Below, piece by piece: positions 6,393 through 8,373 of a DNA stretch of 8,373 nt. The notes beneath the pieces are model-generated. The model ran no database searches and had not been told where the DNA came from. It worked only from the letters and a program-made list of their open reading frames with translations. Positions within the stretch are counted from its first letter, which is position 1; every line of letters begins with the position of its first letter. Origin of the DNA: Thermoflexales bacterium (GTDB taxonomy: Bacteria; Chloroflexota; Anaerolineae; Fen-1058); assembly GCA_030834835.1 (NCBI GenBank), contig JAUQXD010001028.1:1-8373 (forward strand). The letters run 5' to 3'. The translations under genes and the position numbers were made by a program.

Positions 6393-6770
6393 TTAAGGCT
6401 GGCAAGCCGCCGCGATGTCTTTCAGCACATTGTCCAGATCATGCTCCACGCGTTCGTTCGTGAAGCGAACAACTCGATAGCCGAACTTTTCAAAATGCTG
6501 CGTTCGATCTTGATCCCGTTGAATTTGCCGCAAGTGAAGAGGGCCGTCAAGTTCGACAATCAAGCGACAGGCCGGACAGCAGAAATCTGCGATGAACTGG
6601 CCCAGTGGATGCTGCCGTCGAAACTTCCGGCCATTCAATTGATGGCCGCGCAAGCGCGCCCACAACAAGGCTTCAGCGGGGGTTGGATTGTGCCGAAGTT
6701 CTCTGGCCCGTTGATCGATCTCGGCGGTCGTGCCGCGAATGCGGGTGGTACGTTTGATGTCTGGGCGCAT
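6393..6770 (-). CDS. DUF559 / Vsr-like endonuclease-fold protein
   Basis: 125 aa from the ATG at 6770. The frame extends to 6842, but that start lies inside the -35 box, upstream of the predicted transcription start (about 6807), so it cannot be used by that promoter. The protein has the typical DUF559 layout: ARELRHNPTPAEALLWARLR (22-41), GRKFRRQHPLGQFIADF (47-63), the nuclease-like core with D62 and the E-x-D of IVELDG (71-76), H79, then a C-terminal YRVVRFTNERVE (98-109). DUF559 belongs to the PD-(D/E)XK/Vsr-like nuclease group; many members stand alone and their substrate is unknown. It is full length with the acidic residues kept, so probably active. No clear Shine-Dalgarno precedes the start. 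Its promoter is a near-identical copy of that of the adjacent R-M operon, which hints at shared control. Confidence 0.85.
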   Translation of the reverse strand: MRPDIKRTTRIRGTTAEIDQRARELRHNPTPAEALLWARLRGHQLNGRKFRRQHPLGQFIADFCCPACRLIVELDGPLHLRQIQRDQDRTQHFEKFGYRVVRFTNERVEHDLDNVLKDIAAACQP

Positions 6771-6809
6771 GATGAATGTCGAGAATCCAGGCGGCGGGTG
6801 AAGTACGTC

Positions 6810-6861
6810 GGCAAGTATAGCGAGAATGAAGGCGTGGGTCAAACGGGGGCGGCCCCTACCC
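6810..6861 (-). repeat. Promoter-carrying repeat, copy 2
   Basis: Second copy of the 52-bp element at 6228-6279, in the same orientation and differing at two bases (6835 and 6846). As in copy 1, a GC-rich CCCTCCCC-type hairpin lies just beyond its upstream end (6879-6911). The pairing of hairpin plus promoter module is therefore seen twice, although the hairpin sequences themselves differ. Confidence 0.85.
6814..6842 (-). promoter_or_regulatory. Sigma70-type promoter of the DUF559 gene
   Basis: TTGACC (6842-6837) and TATACT (6819-6814) with a 17-bp spacer on the minus strand, identical in both boxes to the operon promoter at 6232-6260. The predicted start near 6807 leaves a 37-nt leader to the ATG at 6770. 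Confidence 0.72.
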
Positions 6862-6878
6862 GGCGTTAACGCGCCACC

Positions 6879-6925
6879 CTCCCCCGTCGGAAAAAGAATC
6901 CGACAGGGGAGCCCTAAAGGGGGCT
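6879..6925. repeat. GC-rich hairpins after the glycosidase gene
   Basis: Stem CTCCCCCGTCGGA (6879-6891) pairs with TCCGACAGGGGAG (6899-6911), 13 bp with a single C-A mismatch around a 7-nt A-rich loop. A second small stem AGCCC/GGGCT (6910-6914 with 6921-6925) overlaps it. It follows the glycosidase stop by 15 nt on that gene's strand and may act as a 3' stabilising or terminating structure, but no U-run follows. The core including the mismatch is shared with the element at 952-978. Confidence 0.55.
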
Positions 6926-6939
6926 TCGCGCGGAACCGG

Positions 6940-8091
6940 CTACTTCAAAAGCAGGGGGACAAACACCGGGTGGTACGGAAAGGGCGTGGGCGGCTGAATG
7001 GGGCCTGGCGGCAAGGCGGCAAACGTATTGGCCGCGTAGTGAGACGAGGCGATGCCAGTAGCGAAGGCCGCCTGGGCTGCCGCCGACGATTCGATAACAA
7101 TCGAGGAATCAGGATCAGTCGGATCGGTGGTGGTGTTCCAATTAAAATACACCACAGCCTTGATCTGCGGGAAATTGCCGGGCAATTGGACCGTTAAGGC
7201 ATCGATCAGCCAATCGGCTTTGCGTTGACCGTCGGTAGCATCTTCTTTTGAGCCAAACTCAGCCAGCATGATCGGCTTGGCAGGCGCAATAGCCAGGAGT
7301 GCTTGATAAGTGTTTAGAATCCAATTCATGCCGGAGCCTGTCAGGATCGTGTTGAACGATTCCCAGCCGGCGTAACGATTATAGTTATCCATTCCGGTCC
7401 AATCGACATAGTCGTCACCTGGATAGATCTGGGCCATGGGGGGATGCTGACCGGCTGAGGTGTTGGTCAGCTCATTGATACACCATACCCAGGTGACGTT
7501 GGTCGCTCCGGCCTGGGTAAAGATGTCGTGAACGTGCCTCCACATCGCGACGTAATCGCCGGGGTTATTCCCGTTGTAAATGGCCGTACCGGTGCCTAAC
7601 TTGCCTTCTGCCCAGGGATACCACCAGCCATTCATTTCCCAATCCAACCGCAAGAAGAAAGGATGTCCCCAGGCGGCGGCAGCGTTGGCAAATTGACGGA
7701 TATAACTGTCGTATACACCAGAAGTGACGACACTGTTGCGGAAATTTGTCGCATTGCTCAAGGATGCATCGCGGCTCGACCAACTGAACAAAGGGATTGA
7801 GCCGTGATGGCGGACCTTATCGAAGGACGTGCCGGGGAAACTTAAGGGTGTGCCATTGGAATACCAGGACTGACCAAAATGAATGATGGACACTTTCTTG
7901 CCAGTATGAGCTTCAAAGGCGTCGACCGAACGCATGTCACCGGGCGCTGAGCCAACATTGTAGGTCGTACCGTCAATAAGCGCTCCCCAATAGATAGGGC
8001 CGTTATTGTTGAGCTGAGTCGGAGTATTCAGTAAAGACCACGATAATAGGGCGACACCCAATAAGGCTGGATTTCTTTTCTGACGACTCAC
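6940..8091 (-). CDS. Exported GH26-like glycoside hydrolase (endo-beta-mannanase/glucanase type)
   Basis: 383 aa starting at GTG (8091), with GGGAG 7 nt upstream; the ATG five bases earlier is in another frame and stops after two codons. N-terminal basic residues and a hydrophobic stretch (about 9-21) form a signal peptide. The body resembles clan GH-A (beta/alpha)8 enzymes of family GH26. SIPLFSWSS lies at 98-106 and the acid/base glutamate in FFLRLDWEMNGWWYPW (145-160) is E152. TWVWCINE is at 200-207 and IYPGDDYVDWTGMDNY at 222-237. The nucleophile in IMLAEFGSKE (274-283) is E278. YFNWNT (315-320) would be the strand 8 region. Family members cleave beta-1,4-mannan or mixed-linkage beta-glucan outside the cell; which one cannot be said here. 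The end is a Pro-rich linker and the hydrophobic tail FVPLLLK. It is a single-gene unit with no carbohydrate-binding module. Confidence 0.85.
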   Translation of the reverse strand: MSRQKRNPALLGVALLSWSLLNTPTQLNNNGPIYWGALIDGTTYNVGSAPGDMRSVDAFEAHTGKKVSIIHFGQSWYSNGTPLSFPGTSFDKVRHHGSIPLFSWSSRDASLSNATNFRNSVVTSGVYDSYIRQFANAAAAWGHPFFLRLDWEMNGWWYPWAEGKLGTGTAIYNGNNPGDYVAMWRHVHDIFTQAGATNVTWVWCINELTNTSAGQHPPMAQIYPGDDYVDWTGMDNYNRYAGWESFNTILTGSGMNWILNTYQALLAIAPAKPIMLAEFGSKEDATDGQRKADWLIDALTVQLPGNFPQIKAVVYFNWNTTTDPTDPDSSIVIESSAAAQAAFATGIASSHYAANTFAALPPGPIQPPTPFPYHPVFVPLLLK

Positions 8092-8178
8092 CTCATCACT
8101 CCCTCGCCTTCAACGGCACACGATTGTTAGCCCGGCCCGCAAATTCGCTGTCACTCCTCACAGTCCCGGTCCCCGCGA

Positions 8179-8204
8179 CATCGGCTCCGCCGTCCGCGCC
8201 GATG
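8179..8204 (-). other. Stem-loop in the glycosidase leader
   Basis: Perfect 7-bp inverted repeat CATCGGC (8179-8185) / GCCGATG (8198-8204) with a 12-nt GC-rich loop. It lies within the roughly 150-nt predicted 5' leader of the hydrolase mRNA. It is short and no known riboswitch or attenuator pattern is recognisable, so any role is unproven. Confidence 0.35.
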
Positions 8205-8245
8205 CAGGTCGGTGGGCCTGATCGGTCGAGCGTCGGGCATGGGGA

Positions 8246-8274
8246 AGTATAGATCGATCAGGCGGCGAGGACAA
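8246..8274 (-). promoter_or_regulatory. Candidate promoter of the glycosidase gene
   Basis: On the minus strand TTGTCC (8274-8269, 4/6 consensus) and TATACT (8251-8246, 5/6) are separated by 17 bp. The start would be near 8239, about 150 nt before the GTG. The -10 hexamer is the same TATACT used in the two repeat promoters, but the flanking sequence is unrelated. Beyond it, 8275-8373 holds no gene I can support; a palindrome TCACGTGA occupies the last eight bases. Confidence 0.45.
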
Positions 8275-8373
8275 CGAAAAGAAAGCGCTCGGTGATGAGC
8301 CGAGTGTTGGGCAGCAGCCTGTTACGTCGCCGGTATTGTTGAGATAACAACCAGCCGCCCGGCTCTCACGTGA

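Noticed and set aside
6771..6842. Longer DUF559 start at 6842
   Set aside because: That codon overlaps the -35 box, and the extra 24 residues mirror the repeat (AFILAILA also appears in the other copy's frame), so it reflects repeat sequence rather than protein conservation.
8158..8373. Minus-strand open frame running to the window edge, possible 3' end of another gene
   Set aside because: The composition is Ser/Pro/Arg-rich without recognisable pattern, and it runs through the candidate promoter; it looks like chance openness in GC-rich DNA.

Overview
The window reads as a bacterial chromosome segment of moderate to high GC. It carries a small restriction/defence cluster flanked by a secreted glycoside hydrolase and by hypothetical genes. 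A Chloroflexota host (Anaerolineae-like) is my best guess. The reasons are the GC-rich palindromic intergenic repeats containing GTAGGGGC-type motifs, and the secreted hydrolase ending in a short hydrophobic tail (FVPLLLK) that resembles the 'YLPLVxR/K' ends of many exported Chloroflexota proteins. This is inference from recollection, not a measured placement.

Layout. Bases 1-114 hold the last 37 codons of a plus-strand gene, probably a secreted Cys-containing protein, followed by a strong intrinsic terminator (180-221). Every other gene is on the minus strand. A helical hypothetical protein (228-920) lies behind a roughly 190-nt leader rich in GC hairpins. Next comes a roughly 400-bp noncoding stretch (about 1105-1502) built from degenerate 21-nt units that appear organised into an 84-nt, four-type higher-order repeat. 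Bases 1565-6197 form a probable three-gene operon read right to left: a 154-aa three-helix membrane/coiled-coil protein, a type III R-M methyltransferase gene (mod), and the restriction helicase-nuclease gene (res). The mod gene is broken at an A7 tract (5266-5272) and needs a -1 shift, or one extra A, to be full length. mod and res share one base (TAATG). The target-recognition part of mod is markedly AT-richer than the rest.

Upstream of the operon is a DUF559/Vsr-like endonuclease gene (6393-6770). The operon and the DUF559 gene are each preceded by a near-identical 52-bp repeat (50/52) that contains a very good sigma70-type promoter (TTGACC, 17 bp, TATACT). The two units therefore look co-regulated by a duplicated promoter module. 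The last gene (6940-8091) encodes an exported GH26-like glycosidase with its own promoter-like sequence near 8250 and a structured leader.

Working together: mod and res would form a type III restriction-modification system. As sequenced, Mod would be an inactive 253-aa truncation unless frameshifting, slippage or an assembly error restores it. The membrane protein and the DUF559 nuclease are plausible but unproven accessory members. The hydrolase and the 228-920 gene look unrelated to defence. No tRNA, rRNA, CRISPR array or insertion sequence was seen.
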